Source: Stygiolobus caldivivus (GTDB lineage Archaea; Thermoproteota; Thermoprotei_A; Sulfolobales; Sulfolobaceae). Taken from it: DNA of 64,000 nucleotides. Position 1 is the stretch's first letter; each line of letters starts with the position of its first letter. The translations under genes and the position numbers were made by a program. The notes under the pieces are model-generated. The model did no database searches. It was given only the letters and a program-made list of their open reading frames with translations, and had not been told where the DNA came from. The stretch lies in assembly GCF_019704315.1 (NCBI RefSeq), contig NZ_AP024597.1, forward strand, positions 2,516,501-2,580,500, in the 5' to 3' direction. This document shows positions 46,611-55,946 of the stretch, piece after piece.

Positions 46611-48023
46611 ATGAGCACGGAACTTTTAGAAGAGTATTATGTAGGCCCAGTAAAGGTAAACGTTCTAAAGAAGTTTAACCAATGTTACTACAATGTGGAA
46701 GAACCTAGACTGAGTATGCTTGAAGAGAAAGCCAAAGAAAAAGTCCTTTCCGAATTATATTATACTAAGGTAGAAAATCTCGAAGAAGAAGTAGTTAAGA
46801 GGTTACAAAGCTCTAAGCTAAGCGATGAGTCTATAGAGAAGATATTATACTACATTAAAAAGACGTTACTCTACGGTGAGATAACAACATTAATGCTGGA
46901 CCCTAAGGTAGAAGAGATAGAATATAAAGGGTATACATATCCGATAACTATTATCCATAGAGACTATTCTGAATGTGTTAGGCTCTATACAAATATTGTA
47001 ATTCAATCAGATGAAGATGCAATAAAGACAATAGAAAAATTAGCAAGTAAATCAAACAAAAGTATAAACATAGCAAAGCCGTATCTTGAATTTTCTCTAC
47101 CCGAGGGACATAGAGTTGCAGCTACGATTTCTAGGGAAATTTCTCTCCCGGGGTCCACGTTTGACATCAGGAAATTCCCTCTAAAACCGTTTAGTATTGT
47201 AGAGATAATGAGATATAAGATGGTAAATAGTCTCATAGCCTCTTATTTATGGTTACTTTTAGAATACAAGCCTTTCTTGATTATTTTAGGAGCTACCGGC
47301 TCTGGGAAGACAACCCTTTTGAATGCATTACTTAATCTCATAAATCCTAATTTCAAGATCCTTACAATAGAGGACACACCTGAAATAAACATAAGGAGCC
47401 AGAACTGGGTTAGGTTCATTTCACGTTCCACGTTATCAGGAAATTTTGATATTACAATGATGGATTTAGCTAGATTATCCTTAAGGTATAGGCCAGATTA
47501 CCTAGTGGTGGGAGAAGTTAGGGGTAAGGAGATAGAGGCTCTGGTACACGCCTCAGCGTCCGGACATGGGTCACTAACTACCTTCCATGGTTCGAGGCCT
47601 ACAGACGCTGTAACAAGGATTACAGACCTTTTAGCTAGTGATCTAGCTAAACTGTTTTTGCAGACAATATGGGCTTTTATAGTGGTAGGTAATGTCAAAG
47701 AGAACAATAAGACGAGGAGATCCGTGCTTTCTATCTATGAAGTTAGTTCTAAGAGTTCCAAGATCACTTTTAAAAAGGTAGTTGCTTGGTCCTACGATAA
47801 GTCGGAGTTTTCACCTTCTACCGTAGAAGATCTAATAAAGAAGTCAATACTACTGAAGAAGTTAAAGGAGGCATACAATGTTAATGTAAAAATGGAGTTA
47901 GACAGACGTGTAAAGTTTCTTGAAGGATTAGAAAAATCGGGCGTTTCAAGTTTTGAAGAGGTAAGCCAGAAGATTTTAGAGTTTTATGGGTTAGGTGATA
48001 ATCTTGAAATGGCTAGCATGTGA
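46611..48023 (+). CDS. upsE: UpsE, pilus assembly ATPase
   Basis: A 470-residue secretion ATPase of the type IV pilus/archaellum family that powers UV-inducible pilus assembly at the membrane. Walker A (ILGATGSGKTTLLNAL) is near 225-240, the Asp box (LTIEDTPEINI) and Walker B/His region (YLVVGEVRGKEIEALVHAS, HGSLTTFH) follow. I chose ATG 46611: it is in the right place after the promoter, and the upstream frame extension is the end of upsX in another frame. The last codons overlap upsF. Confidence 0.93.
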   Translation: MSTELLEEYYVGPVKVNVLKKFNQCYYNVEEPRLSMLEEKAKEKVLSELYYTKVENLEEEVVKRLQSSKLSDESIEKILYYIKKTLLYGEITTLMLDPKVEEIEYKGYTYPITIIHRDYSECVRLYTNIVIQSDEDAIKTIEKLASKSNKSINIAKPYLEFSLPEGHRVAATISREISLPGSTFDIRKFPLKPFSIVEIMRYKMVNSLIASYLWLLLEYKPFLIILGATGSGKTTLLNALLNLINPNFKILTIEDTPEINIRSQNWVRFISRSTLSGNFDITMMDLARLSLRYRPDYLVVGEVRGKEIEALVHASASGHGSLTTFHGSRPTDAVTRITDLLASDLAKLFLQTIWAFIVVGNVKENNKTRRSVLSIYEVSSKSSKITFKKVVAWSYDKSEFSPSTVEDLIKKSILLKKLKEAYNVNVKMELDRRVKFLEGLEKSGVSSFEEVSQKILEFYGLGDNLEMASM

Positions 48024-49479
48024 ACTATTTGAGGAAAAAATAAAAAAGTACTTAGAATACACAGGGGGAGATTATGAAGAAGTATGTAGAAAATCGAAGA
48101 AACTACTTAAGACTATGCCAATTCCTCTTTCCGTGATCGTCTTAATTTCTCTCTTCATATCCAAGATTCTTATACTAAGTGCTGTAGGAGTCGGTTTAAT
48201 TGTTTATTTTTATCCTCTACTCTACAGTTGGTCCAGAAAGGAGGAGTATAAGAAGAGCGTTAACCAAGAAGCGCCTCTGATATCAATTATTGCATATGTC
48301 AATTCATTAGTCGATAAAAACGTCCTTCATACAATGGAAGAACTGGCTAGGATTAAAGACCTAAAGGTTCCTTCAGTTGAGTATCAGATGATCAGAAAGA
48401 GAAAAGAAGTCCTTAACGAGTCTACTTATAGGGCAATAGAAAGAAGGGCTATCCTGCATAAGGGCGATTTACTTGGAAAGGTTTACTTTAAATTCCTTAT
48501 AGCATCAGACCTAGGTGCATCTATTAGGGATAGAATGCGGGAAGCTATGAACGAGGTCTTGCAGTACTATAAGGAGGAATATAAAAATTATGTTGATAGG
48601 TCTTCGGAATTTGCAGAAATAATATTTGCCGTATATCTATTGTTACCCATAGTACTAGTAGGATTTCAGTTTACGTTTAAAGTAAATCCAGTACAATTAC
48701 TCCTACCCCTGCTCTTTACTCCAGCATTTATCTTCCTTATCTCTATAATTCAGCCTAGTGGTGATTACTCTATTAAGTTGAATTATAAGCAGTTCCTACC
48801 CTTAATAGCATTAGTGCCTATTATTTTACTCCCTATAAGTATAACCGTTAAACTGTCTGGGATAATTACCGTAATTGCATTATCATTGTTTTGGGTATAT
48901 AACCAGGTGAGGGTTGCTAATTATCTTCTTAATCAAATACCTGATATACTAAAGGAAATGTCTGATTATATGAAAATTGGTTATAGCACTGTTACAGCGT
49001 TTTCAAAACTTCAGCCCAGGGAACATGGACCCGGTTCTGAAATCCTTAATGAGATCATTAGTAAAACGTCACTAGACAACGAAATTCCAGAGGTAAAGAC
49101 GCCTTCAGTATTCTTCAACAATATAATGAATGTTTTAAGAGTGCTTAGCAAGACGGGGCTATCCAGTGTAGGATTAGAGGAGCTATCTGACTTGGTAAAC
49201 GAGATAGTAAACCTAAGGTCTTCGATCATAAGACAGTTGAGACTGTTCGATGCCATGCTTATTCTGACACCTATTATGTTATGGCTGACCTTCTCCATGC
49301 TAGGTCATATATTTACGAATTCTGAAAATAACCTAGAGAGTATAGTAATATTTACCTATAGTCTAGCTACTGCCTTAATCTTCTCTAAGTTATCTAGGTT
49401 CACATCGCTATATCTACCATCTGTCATTATCCCCTTGATAATATCTACAATACTTTCGGTTTTCCCTCATGGTGTTTAA
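47995..49479 (+). CDS. upsF: UpsF, pilus assembly membrane platform
   Basis: A 494-residue polytopic membrane protein with two groups of hydrophobic segments (near residues 40-72, 215-255, 265-310 and 415-485), fitting the TadC/FlaJ-like platform that anchors UpsE and feeds pilins. Cytoplasmic loops (about 75-205 and 315-410) are of the expected size. Start GTG 47995 overlaps upsE by 29 bp; a TTG at 48004 is an alternative. It is about the same length as known UpsF. Confidence 0.92.
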   Translation: MIILKWLACELFEEKIKKYLEYTGGDYEEVCRKSKKLLKTMPIPLSVIVLISLFISKILILSAVGVGLIVYFYPLLYSWSRKEEYKKSVNQEAPLISIIAYVNSLVDKNVLHTMEELARIKDLKVPSVEYQMIRKRKEVLNESTYRAIERRAILHKGDLLGKVYFKFLIASDLGASIRDRMREAMNEVLQYYKEEYKNYVDRSSEFAEIIFAVYLLLPIVLVGFQFTFKVNPVQLLLPLLFTPAFIFLISIIQPSGDYSIKLNYKQFLPLIALVPIILLPISITVKLSGIITVIALSLFWVYNQVRVANYLLNQIPDILKEMSDYMKIGYSTVTAFSKLQPREHGPGSEILNEIISKTSLDNEIPEVKTPSVFFNNIMNVLRVLSKTGLSSVGLEELSDLVNEIVNLRSSIIRQLRLFDAMLILTPIMLWLTFSMLGHIFTNSENNLESIVIFTYSLATALIFSKLSRFTSLYLPSVIIPLIISTILSVFPHGV

Positions 49480-49481
49480 AG
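49452..49481 (+). promoter_or_regulatory. upsA promoter with UV box
   Basis: ACTTTC (49452-49457) fits ANTTTC and lies 17 bp before a TTTAAA box (49475-49480). ATG 49502 is about 25 bp further, again leaderless. The same layout recurs before upsX and upsE. Confidence 0.65.
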
Positions 49482-49501
49482 TATGCTTATAATTGAGGCG
49501 T

Positions 49502-49939
49502 ATGAGAAAGCCCCTACAACACAAAAAAGGTATATCATCTATACTGGGTACTGTAATAGTCTTAGCGATAACTATAGCTCTAGGTGCACTACTGTACGCA
49601 TATAGCCAAGGTATGTTTGGTAACTTAACCCAAAACGTCAACGTGAATGCGCAAGCTCAAATAATAGTTAACCCATCTACGTCTCAAGCGTATTTACAGC
49701 TGACCCTTGTAAATGATGGTAATGTTAACGTTAATATAACATCATTAAGTATTAATAGCGCTACTGTCGCTCAGTTTGCCCCGACCAGTATTCTACCGGG
49801 CCAGACGTTCCAACACGTTTATCCTCTTCAAGGTAAGTTTAATGCCGGACAATATTATACTGTTATAATCGGCGGTACTACTGGCGTAGGTAAGCCATTT
49901 AATATAACCTTGAACGTGTTAGCATCAGAGACTGCGTGA
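49502..49939 (+). CDS. upsA: UpsA, UV-inducible pilin
   Basis: A 145-residue pilin precursor. The class III signal peptide is MRKPLQHKKG followed by a hydrophobic helix (ISSILGTVIVLAITIALGAL); the prepilin peptidase would cut after the Lys-Gly. The mature protein has several Asn-x-Thr/Ser sites in its beta-rich C-terminal part, consistent with surface glycosylation. ATG 49502 is preferred to TTG 49493 because of the TATA position. Together with UpsB it forms the pilus that drives species-specific aggregation and DNA exchange after UV damage. Confidence 0.92.
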   Translation: MRKPLQHKKGISSILGTVIVLAITIALGALLYAYSQGMFGNLTQNVNVNAQAQIIVNPSTSQAYLQLTLVNDGNVNVNITSLSINSATVAQFAPTSILPGQTFQHVYPLQGKFNAGQYYTVIIGGTTGVGKPFNITLNVLASETA

Positions 49940-49944
49940 TAAAA

Positions 49945-50355
49945 ATGAAGGCAGTAACTTCTATTTTTTCCTCTTTAATTGTAACTTTAATCACACTTTC
50001 TCTCGCTGTTCCCCTATTTCTTTACTTTAACACTATCTATAATAATTCAAGGAGTGAATTAGGTTCTTCCTATAATGCCCTCCAAAATGCCATGAACACA
50101 CAAATCACAATAATTAGGGCTTCGGATAATATATCGGACATATATGTATATAATTACGGGAAATACAATGTCACAATTGAGGAAGTGATCATCGGAAATT
50201 CTACTTTTATAACCAATTATAATTTACGGCCTTTAGGAATAGTATCTCTATATAATATAATAAAAACAAATAGTTCTAACATTAACGATCTATTTGTAGA
50301 TAAAAACACTAGCATAGTTTTACGAGTGAATGGTAACTACTATTATTATTCTTAA
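49945..50355 (+). CDS. upsB: UpsB, UV-inducible pilin
   Basis: A 136-residue pilin-like precursor: MKAVTSIFSSLIVTLITLSL is a short class III signal followed by the hydrophobic assembly helix, with a Ser/Asn-rich mature domain containing many potential glycosylation sites (NASDNIS-like runs). ATG 49945 is chosen over GTG 49936, which overlaps the upsA stop. It is the second subunit of the ups pilus. Confidence 0.9.
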   Translation: MKAVTSIFSSLIVTLITLSLAVPLFLYFNTIYNNSRSELGSSYNALQNAMNTQITIIRASDNISDIYVYNYGKYNVTIEEVIIGNSTFITNYNLRPLGIVSLYNIIKTNSSNINDLFVDKNTSIVLRVNGNYYYYS

Positions 50356-50426
50356 AACATCTAAACCATTTTTAAACTAATCTTTTTTACACAATTTATT
50401 AGGGTATATCTTAAAAGATAATAATT

Positions 50427-51113
50427 GTGTGCACTGCAAGGGAAATTTACAGCTTGTTAAAAAACGAATATCCTAAATTAAATGATGAGGAGTTTATAGC
50501 CTATTACGTATGTAATAGGACAAAAGATCTATTTAAAACATTAGTTGCAACAATTCTTTCCCAGAATTCGACAGATAAATCGGCTATGATAGCATACAAA
50601 AATTTAGAGAATAATATAGGTATAGACCCAGATTTACTATCTAAAGCTAAGATGGAGGATATAATAGATTCAATTAGGATTTGTGGTCTATCTAATTCTA
50701 AAGCTCGATATATAAAAAACGTGGCAGATATCTTTAGAGGTAGTAGAATTGACTTCAGTGATTGTAATCAGCTTAAAGAATTTTTACTTAGCATAGAGGG
50801 TATAGGTAATAAGACAGCTGACGTAGTCCTCGTCACTTGTTTAGGCTGTAAAGCCTTTCCAGTGGACACTCACATAAGGAGAGTTATTACACGGCTAGGC
50901 ATAGTAGGCGAAAGTCCAAGGTATCAGGATATATCTGAATATTTTATAAATCACTTAGATAAGCACGAACTTTTGGAATTGCACCATTTGCTCATAACTC
51001 ATGGTAGAAGAGTATGCAAAGCAAGAAAACCTTTATGTAATATATGTGTGTTGAAAAGTTGTTGTGAATTTTACGTTAAAATGGTTGAGCCCACTGGTTC
51101 TCAAACCTCATGA
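50427..51113 (+). CDS. nth: Endonuclease III-like DNA glycosylase
   Basis: A 228-residue HhH-GPD glycosylase. The helix-hairpin-helix IEGIGNKTADVVL has the catalytic Lys, PVDTHIRRVITRLG the catalytic Asp, and the C-terminal 4Fe-4S loop (CKARKPLCNICVLKSCC, Cys-x6-Cys-x2-Cys-x5-Cys) is complete. It removes oxidised pyrimidines and nicks abasic sites. It starts at GTG 50427. The gene follows upsB and overlaps the ParB-like gene, a linkage kept among Sulfolobales that ties repair to the DNA-exchange pili. Confidence 0.93.
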   Translation: MCTAREIYSLLKNEYPKLNDEEFIAYYVCNRTKDLFKTLVATILSQNSTDKSAMIAYKNLENNIGIDPDLLSKAKMEDIIDSIRICGLSNSKARYIKNVADIFRGSRIDFSDCNQLKEFLLSIEGIGNKTADVVLVTCLGCKAFPVDTHIRRVITRLGIVGESPRYQDISEYFINHLDKHELLELHHLLITHGRRVCKARKPLCNICVLKSCCEFYVKMVEPTGSQTS

Positions 51114-51657
51114 GGATATAATAGACAGAATAGTTAGAGCGAATATATCAAAGGTAAATCAATACTGCAAGATGTCTCCTATAATCGTGGACTCAAATTC
51201 TCTAACCATTTTAGACGGACATCACAGGCATTATGCCTCCTTAATCATAGGTCTTAGTAAAATTCCAGTCATATTAGTGGACTATAATAGTAACGATGTA
51301 GTGGTGGATAGTTGGTCTCTCGATCTAAGGGAAGTTAAAACCGAGATAATTATGGAATTATTTAGGCACCTTAATTCCAAAGGAGGAAAATATTGTATAA
51401 AGATAGGGTCTGTTGAGTTGTATTGTGACGACGATATATTTACCTTGTATTGGAGGGTAGAAAATATTAGGCAAAAAATTATGAGTATGGGATATAATGT
51501 AGTGAAAATTGCTGATAAAAAGGGCTTGGTATTACCCCCTATTCAAAAACAAGATATTACCTTAGTTTCATCCAAGGGGCTGAGATTTCCGCCAAAATCG
51601 ACCAGACATATTTATAAATTTTTTATACCAAGAGATGAACTATCTCTAAAATGCTAA
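51064..51657 (+). CDS. ParB-like DNA-processing protein
   Basis: A 197-residue protein with an N-terminal ParB/sulfiredoxin-type domain: KPHEDIIDRIVRANI then SLTILDGHHRHYASLIIGLS, where Asp-Gly-His-His-Arg is the core motif. The C-terminal half is strand-rich and of unknown role. It starts at GTG 51064 inside the endonuclease III gene (50-bp overlap). In Sulfolobus the matching gene, next to ups, is UV-induced and has been tied to DNA processing. No partition function is implied. Confidence 0.85.
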   Translation: MNFTLKWLSPLVLKPHEDIIDRIVRANISKVNQYCKMSPIIVDSNSLTILDGHHRHYASLIIGLSKIPVILVDYNSNDVVVDSWSLDLREVKTEIIMELFRHLNSKGGKYCIKIGSVELYCDDDIFTLYWRVENIRQKIMSMGYNVVKIADKKGLVLPPIQKQDITLVSSKGLRFPPKSTRHIYKFFIPRDELSLKC

Positions 51658-53042
51658 CACTATTGTTGCAAGTGCTACTCTTTGTATATCCTTCAATATT
51701 TATCATTTACCAACTGGTGTTATACAAGAGGTCTAACAAAATCTTGGTTTTAAACCAAAATCTTAAAGATACTAATTTGCCCTTCCTTTCAATAATAGTC
51801 CCTACAAAAGGGGAAAGTATCGAAGTCCTTCAAGGACTTATTAATAATGTGAACGAGCTTGTATGGGACAAGAGAAAACTTGAGGTTATAATTGTTTCTG
51901 ACGATAGTGAAGATTATTTTAATGAACTTGTAAACAAACTCAGCATACCATCAGATCTAGATGTCAAAATCTTCAGGAGAGAGAAGAAGCTAGGATATAA
52001 GAGTGGGGCTTTACTCTACGGGTACGAGAGGGCAAAAGGACAATTAATTTTAACTATCGATGTGGACTCAAGGTTGCCTAAAGACGCATTAATTAAAGCT
52101 TACGCAAAGATGGTGACTGGTAACTGTGATGCTGTAGTATTCGAGTGGACAGGGTATACGAATAATAATTATTCAAGCTTAGCCAAAGGGCTAATAGCTA
52201 CCACCGTTTTGGCAAGTAAAGCTTTATTTAAGGGAAAAGAGAGTCTAGGGCTAAGACCTTTTCCGGTCGGGAGCGGGACCTTATTTAAGAAAGAGGTTCT
52301 GGACGAGTTAGATGGGTGGGATTACAAGCTTATTCAAGACGATTTAGAAATAGGTGCTAGGATGGCTTACTTAGGTAAAAAAGTTTGTGCTTCGGGTGTT
52401 CCAATTTATATTGAAGTACCAGATAACTTATACGGTTTTTATGTACAACAAACTAGATGGGCTTTAGGTACGGGGGAAGTATTAAGGAATAGAATTAGGC
52501 ATATAATCAATTCTCCATACAGTTTTACTCAAAAATTTGATATGATCTTTCACTTGCTCCAGTATACCCCCATAATTTTAACATTCATATTAGCTACTTT
52601 AATTTCATTGCTATCTCCGTTCGTAAAAGGTGACATTCTTAGGACACCTCTATTCTTGGTGTGGATAGCCACAGTTATAGGTTATGCAACTACCTTGTTT
52701 ATATTAGCTTTAAGGCTAGGGCTGGGGTTTAAAAACAGTATTATGGCAATAGGCAGGCTAACAGCCTTTACTGTGGCGATTTCTCCCTTCATTACTATCA
52801 GCTTTTTAAAAGGTATTATATCTAGAAATAAAATTTATATAGTAACGCCTAAGGGTGCCAATCAAACATCTTTTCAAGTTAAGGTAAGGAGGATAATAGC
52901 AGTTATAGCGATGTTAGGTATACTATATTTATTAGCTTCAATAATCTATTTAATTCATAATTATTTTATAACCGGAATTTGGCTATTATATTACTCATCT
53001 GGGTATATATACACGTGGCTTACCTATGACAAAGAATTATGA
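51651..53042 (+). CDS. Family 2 membrane glycosyltransferase
   Basis: A 463-residue protein. One N-terminal membrane span (1-20), then a GT2 domain with PFLSIIVPTKGESIEVLQGL, the metal-binding TIDVDSRLPK, and QQTRWALGTGEVL (the Gln-x2-Arg-Trp motif), then four or five C-terminal spans (about 300-460). This is the layout of cellulose-synthase-like processive or lipid-linked transferases. Its linkage to the ups genes suggests a part in glycosylating pilins or S-layer proteins, which is the basis of species recognition; that role is inferred from position. Confidence 0.85.
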   Translation: MLTLLLQVLLFVYPSIFIIYQLVLYKRSNKILVLNQNLKDTNLPFLSIIVPTKGESIEVLQGLINNVNELVWDKRKLEVIIVSDDSEDYFNELVNKLSIPSDLDVKIFRREKKLGYKSGALLYGYERAKGQLILTIDVDSRLPKDALIKAYAKMVTGNCDAVVFEWTGYTNNNYSSLAKGLIATTVLASKALFKGKESLGLRPFPVGSGTLFKKEVLDELDGWDYKLIQDDLEIGARMAYLGKKVCASGVPIYIEVPDNLYGFYVQQTRWALGTGEVLRNRIRHIINSPYSFTQKFDMIFHLLQYTPIILTFILATLISLLSPFVKGDILRTPLFLVWIATVIGYATTLFILALRLGLGFKNSIMAIGRLTAFTVAISPFITISFLKGIISRNKIYIVTPKGANQTSFQVKVRRIIAVIAMLGILYLLASIIYLIHNYFITGIWLLYYSSGYIYTWLTYDKEL

Positions 53043-53081
53043 CGATCTCTTTTAAGCCTAAGTGACTTAATTTACTCTATC

Positions 53082-55706
53082 ATGGAAGCTCAAGCTTTAA
53101 ACTCTATTTCTGATGAAGAGATTTTCAAGCTACTTACTCCGCAAGTCGCTAAATGGTTTAAGGAAAAATACAAGACATTTACACCCCCGCAAAGGGGTGC
53201 TATTCCCCTTATAAAACAAGGTGTAAATGTTTTAGTATCGAGCCCTACAGGTAGTGGGAAAACTCTAGCTGCCTTCCTAGGTATTTTAGACACCTTAATC
53301 CAAATGGGATATGAGGGCAAACTCCAAAACGAGATTTATGCGATCTATATTTCACCACTTAGGGCTTTAAATAACGATATGCAAAGGAATCTATTAGAGC
53401 CTTTATCAGAACTAAGCGCCTTATTTCCTGATTTACCTAAGATAAAAGTTGGAATTAGGACAAGTGACACTACATCTTATCAAAAGCAAAAAATGCTTAG
53501 AGACCCTCCTCATATACTCATTACTACGCCTGAGTCTTTTGGAATATCACTAGTTTCCCCAAAGTTTAGGGAAAAATTAGCTAATGTTAAGTGGGTAATA
53601 ATTGATGAGATACATGAACTAGCAAATAGTAAAAGAGGAGCATATTTGTCTGGCTTATTAGAAATTTACCAAAACTTAATAGCAAGAAATGAAGTAACAA
53701 GGATTGGCTTAAGTGCTACTGTGTCTCCTTTAGAGGAGATAGCTAAATTTTTAGTGGGAAAAAATAGAAAATACGAGATAATTGACGCTAGGTTTGTTAA
53801 ACCAGCTGATATCAGGGTAATATCTCCAGTGAGAGATCTAGTTCATGCATCAGAAGAAGAAATAAGTAAAGGGATTTATGATTTTCTAATGTCTGAAATA
53901 AAGAAGTATAAGACTACTCTTATTTTTACTAATACCAGGAGCGCAGCAGAGAGGGTATCGTATAAGCTGAGAAAGCTCTTTGAAGTTGAGAAAGTTTTTG
54001 ATTCTGATCTAGTTGCTGCACACCACAGCAGTTTAAGCAGAGATGTTAGACTTGACGTAGAAGAAAAGCTAAAGAGAGGACAGCTAAAAGTGGTAGTTTC
54101 GTCAACCAGTTTAGAACTAGGAATAGACATAGGTTATATTGACCTCGTTGTACTACTTAGTAGCCCTAAAAGCGTTAGTAGATTACTTCAAAGAATAGGG
54201 AGAGCTGGGCATCATATCAGAAATATAAGTAGGGGAAGGATTGTGGTAGTGGACAGAGACGACTTGGTTGAATGTACAATTTTAGCACAATTAGCTAGAC
54301 AAAGAAAGATAGATAGCATCCATATACCTTCTTCACCGCTAGACGTCCTAGCTCAACTTATATTAGCCTCGTCTCTAATTTCTCCAATACAAGTTGATAG
54401 ATTATATGAAATTATAACTAATTCATATAACTATTCAAGCCTTTCAAAGGAGGAATTTATGAACGTTATAAATTACTTGTCAGGAGGTTATGAGCTAGAT
54501 GAGAATAGAGTTTATGCAAAGATAAGGATTAAGGACAATTCTATTTACCCTAAAAGCGGTGCTAGAATGATATATTTCCTAAATAGTGGCACTATCCCAG
54601 ATGAGGCTAATATACCAGTTAAGACTGAAAGCGGAAAGTACGTGGGTAATTTAGAGGAAGAGTTCGTAGAAATATTAACGCCAGGCGATATATTTGTTTT
54701 AGCCGGTAAAACTTATGAGTTTATTAGGAGTGAAGGTAACATAGTTATAGTCAGGGATGCTGAAGGGCAAAGACCTACAGTACCCAGCTGGTTTTCTGAG
54801 ATGTTACCGCTAGCTTTTGATTCAGCAATTGAGATAGGGGAATTTAGGGGAAAAATTGCGAGATATATATCTGAAAACCGAAGCCCAAAACAAATAGTAG
54901 AAGAAATATCAAAAGAGTACGAAATATCCAGATCTGCTGCAAAATCTATTTACACGTACATATACGAACAGTATATGTTTATGGGAGTAGTTCCTAGCAA
55001 TAATTTGATAGTAATAGAAGTATATGACGATGAGGAAGGTAGAAGAAATTTCATTTTTCACGCACTCTATGGCAGGAGAACTTTAGATGCATTATCCAGA
55101 GCTATCGCGTATATTATTAGTAATGATTTAAAAACTGATTTAAGGATTGCTGTAACAGACAACGGGTTTATAATAACCTTGCCTAACGTGGTAAACTATG
55201 ATATAAGTTCTGTTTTGCATAAGCTAAACCCAGAGGAAATGTATGATATTCTAAGTAAGGTTATAATACGAACCGAAATGCTGAAACGTAGATTTAGGCA
55301 CTGTGCCGAGAGGTCATTCATGATACTAAAACGCTATAAAGGCAGAGAAACGAATATCGACCGTAGGCAATTAAATTCAGAGGTATTATTAAGTGTTGTG
55401 AGGGAGTTAGAAGGATTTCCCGTTTTAAAAGAAACTATAAGAGAAATCCTAGAAGATTATATGGATATTAGGAAGGCTATAGATATAGTTTCTAAGGTTA
55501 AGAGCGGTGAAATAGGTGTAAAGGTAGTAGGTCCCTTCAATGTACCTAGTCCTTTTGCACATAATATACTTATAAAAGAGTACTCTGATGTAGTGCTAGC
55601 CGAAGATAAAAGAGAATTATTGAAGAAACTCCATGAGAAAGTAGTAGAGTTCCTGAGGAATAAGGGAATTGATGTCGAGCTCCAATATACCGAGAGCAGT
55701 GAATAA
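53082..55706 (+). CDS. Lhr-type superfamily 2 DNA helicase
   Basis: An 874-residue helicase. Motif I VSSPTGSGKTLAAFLG, motif II IIDEIHELANSKRG (Asp-Glu-Ile-His), motif III GLSATVSPLEE, motif VI LLQRIGRAGHHIR. The C-terminal 400 residues fit the winged-helix and Lhr-core accessory domains. Such enzymes act on forks and recombination intermediates. It is the last gene of the ups-linked repair group; its relative in S. acidocaldarius is UV-induced. Start ATG 53082. Confidence 0.9.
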   Translation: MEAQALNSISDEEIFKLLTPQVAKWFKEKYKTFTPPQRGAIPLIKQGVNVLVSSPTGSGKTLAAFLGILDTLIQMGYEGKLQNEIYAIYISPLRALNNDMQRNLLEPLSELSALFPDLPKIKVGIRTSDTTSYQKQKMLRDPPHILITTPESFGISLVSPKFREKLANVKWVIIDEIHELANSKRGAYLSGLLEIYQNLIARNEVTRIGLSATVSPLEEIAKFLVGKNRKYEIIDARFVKPADIRVISPVRDLVHASEEEISKGIYDFLMSEIKKYKTTLIFTNTRSAAERVSYKLRKLFEVEKVFDSDLVAAHHSSLSRDVRLDVEEKLKRGQLKVVVSSTSLELGIDIGYIDLVVLLSSPKSVSRLLQRIGRAGHHIRNISRGRIVVVDRDDLVECTILAQLARQRKIDSIHIPSSPLDVLAQLILASSLISPIQVDRLYEIITNSYNYSSLSKEEFMNVINYLSGGYELDENRVYAKIRIKDNSIYPKSGARMIYFLNSGTIPDEANIPVKTESGKYVGNLEEEFVEILTPGDIFVLAGKTYEFIRSEGNIVIVRDAEGQRPTVPSWFSEMLPLAFDSAIEIGEFRGKIARYISENRSPKQIVEEISKEYEISRSAAKSIYTYIYEQYMFMGVVPSNNLIVIEVYDDEEGRRNFIFHALYGRRTLDALSRAIAYIISNDLKTDLRIAVTDNGFIITLPNVVNYDISSVLHKLNPEEMYDILSKVIIRTEMLKRRFRHCAERSFMILKRYKGRETNIDRRQLNSEVLLSVVRELEGFPVLKETIREILEDYMDIRKAIDIVSKVKSGEIGVKVVGPFNVPSPFAHNILIKEYSDVVLAEDKRELLKKLHEKVVEFLRNKGIDVELQYTESSE

Positions 55707-55946
55707 ATATGATTTAAGGCAGGATCTATTTCCTATTATCCAAGGGACAGGCCATAGGCTCATATATACTATGTCCTTAACACTTGGTTCGCAAGATCCC
55801 TCATGGCTATGAACTATAGCCTTTATGTTATCGATGTATTTATAGAACTCTTCTTCATCTACTTTAAACTCATTATCTTGCTTTGCTATATTTCTTAATT
55901 GTATTAATTTATTATCTTTAGTTATAATAGCTATTTTTTCACGCAT
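55617..55946 (-). CDS. JAMM/MPN-like protein, C-terminus overlapping the helicase gene
   Basis: A 109-residue protein with a metalloprotease-type motif IVHSHEGSCEPSVKDI near 45-60: His-x-His, then Ser-x2-Asp, but with 6 rather than the usual 7 residues between. A Glu needed for catalysis is not obvious in the first strand. The last 30 residues are antisense to the end of the helicase gene; either the overlap is real or a frameshift has changed the C-terminus. It could be a deubiquitinase-like (Urm1/SAMP) protease or an inactive relative. Its start overlaps the end of the CBS gene by 8 bp. Confidence 0.55.
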   Translation of the reverse strand: MREKIAIITKDNKLIQLRNIAKQDNEFKVDEEEFYKYIDNIKAIVHSHEGSCEPSVKDIVYMSLWPVPWIIGNRSCLKSYLFTALGILELDINSLIPQELYYFLMEFLQ

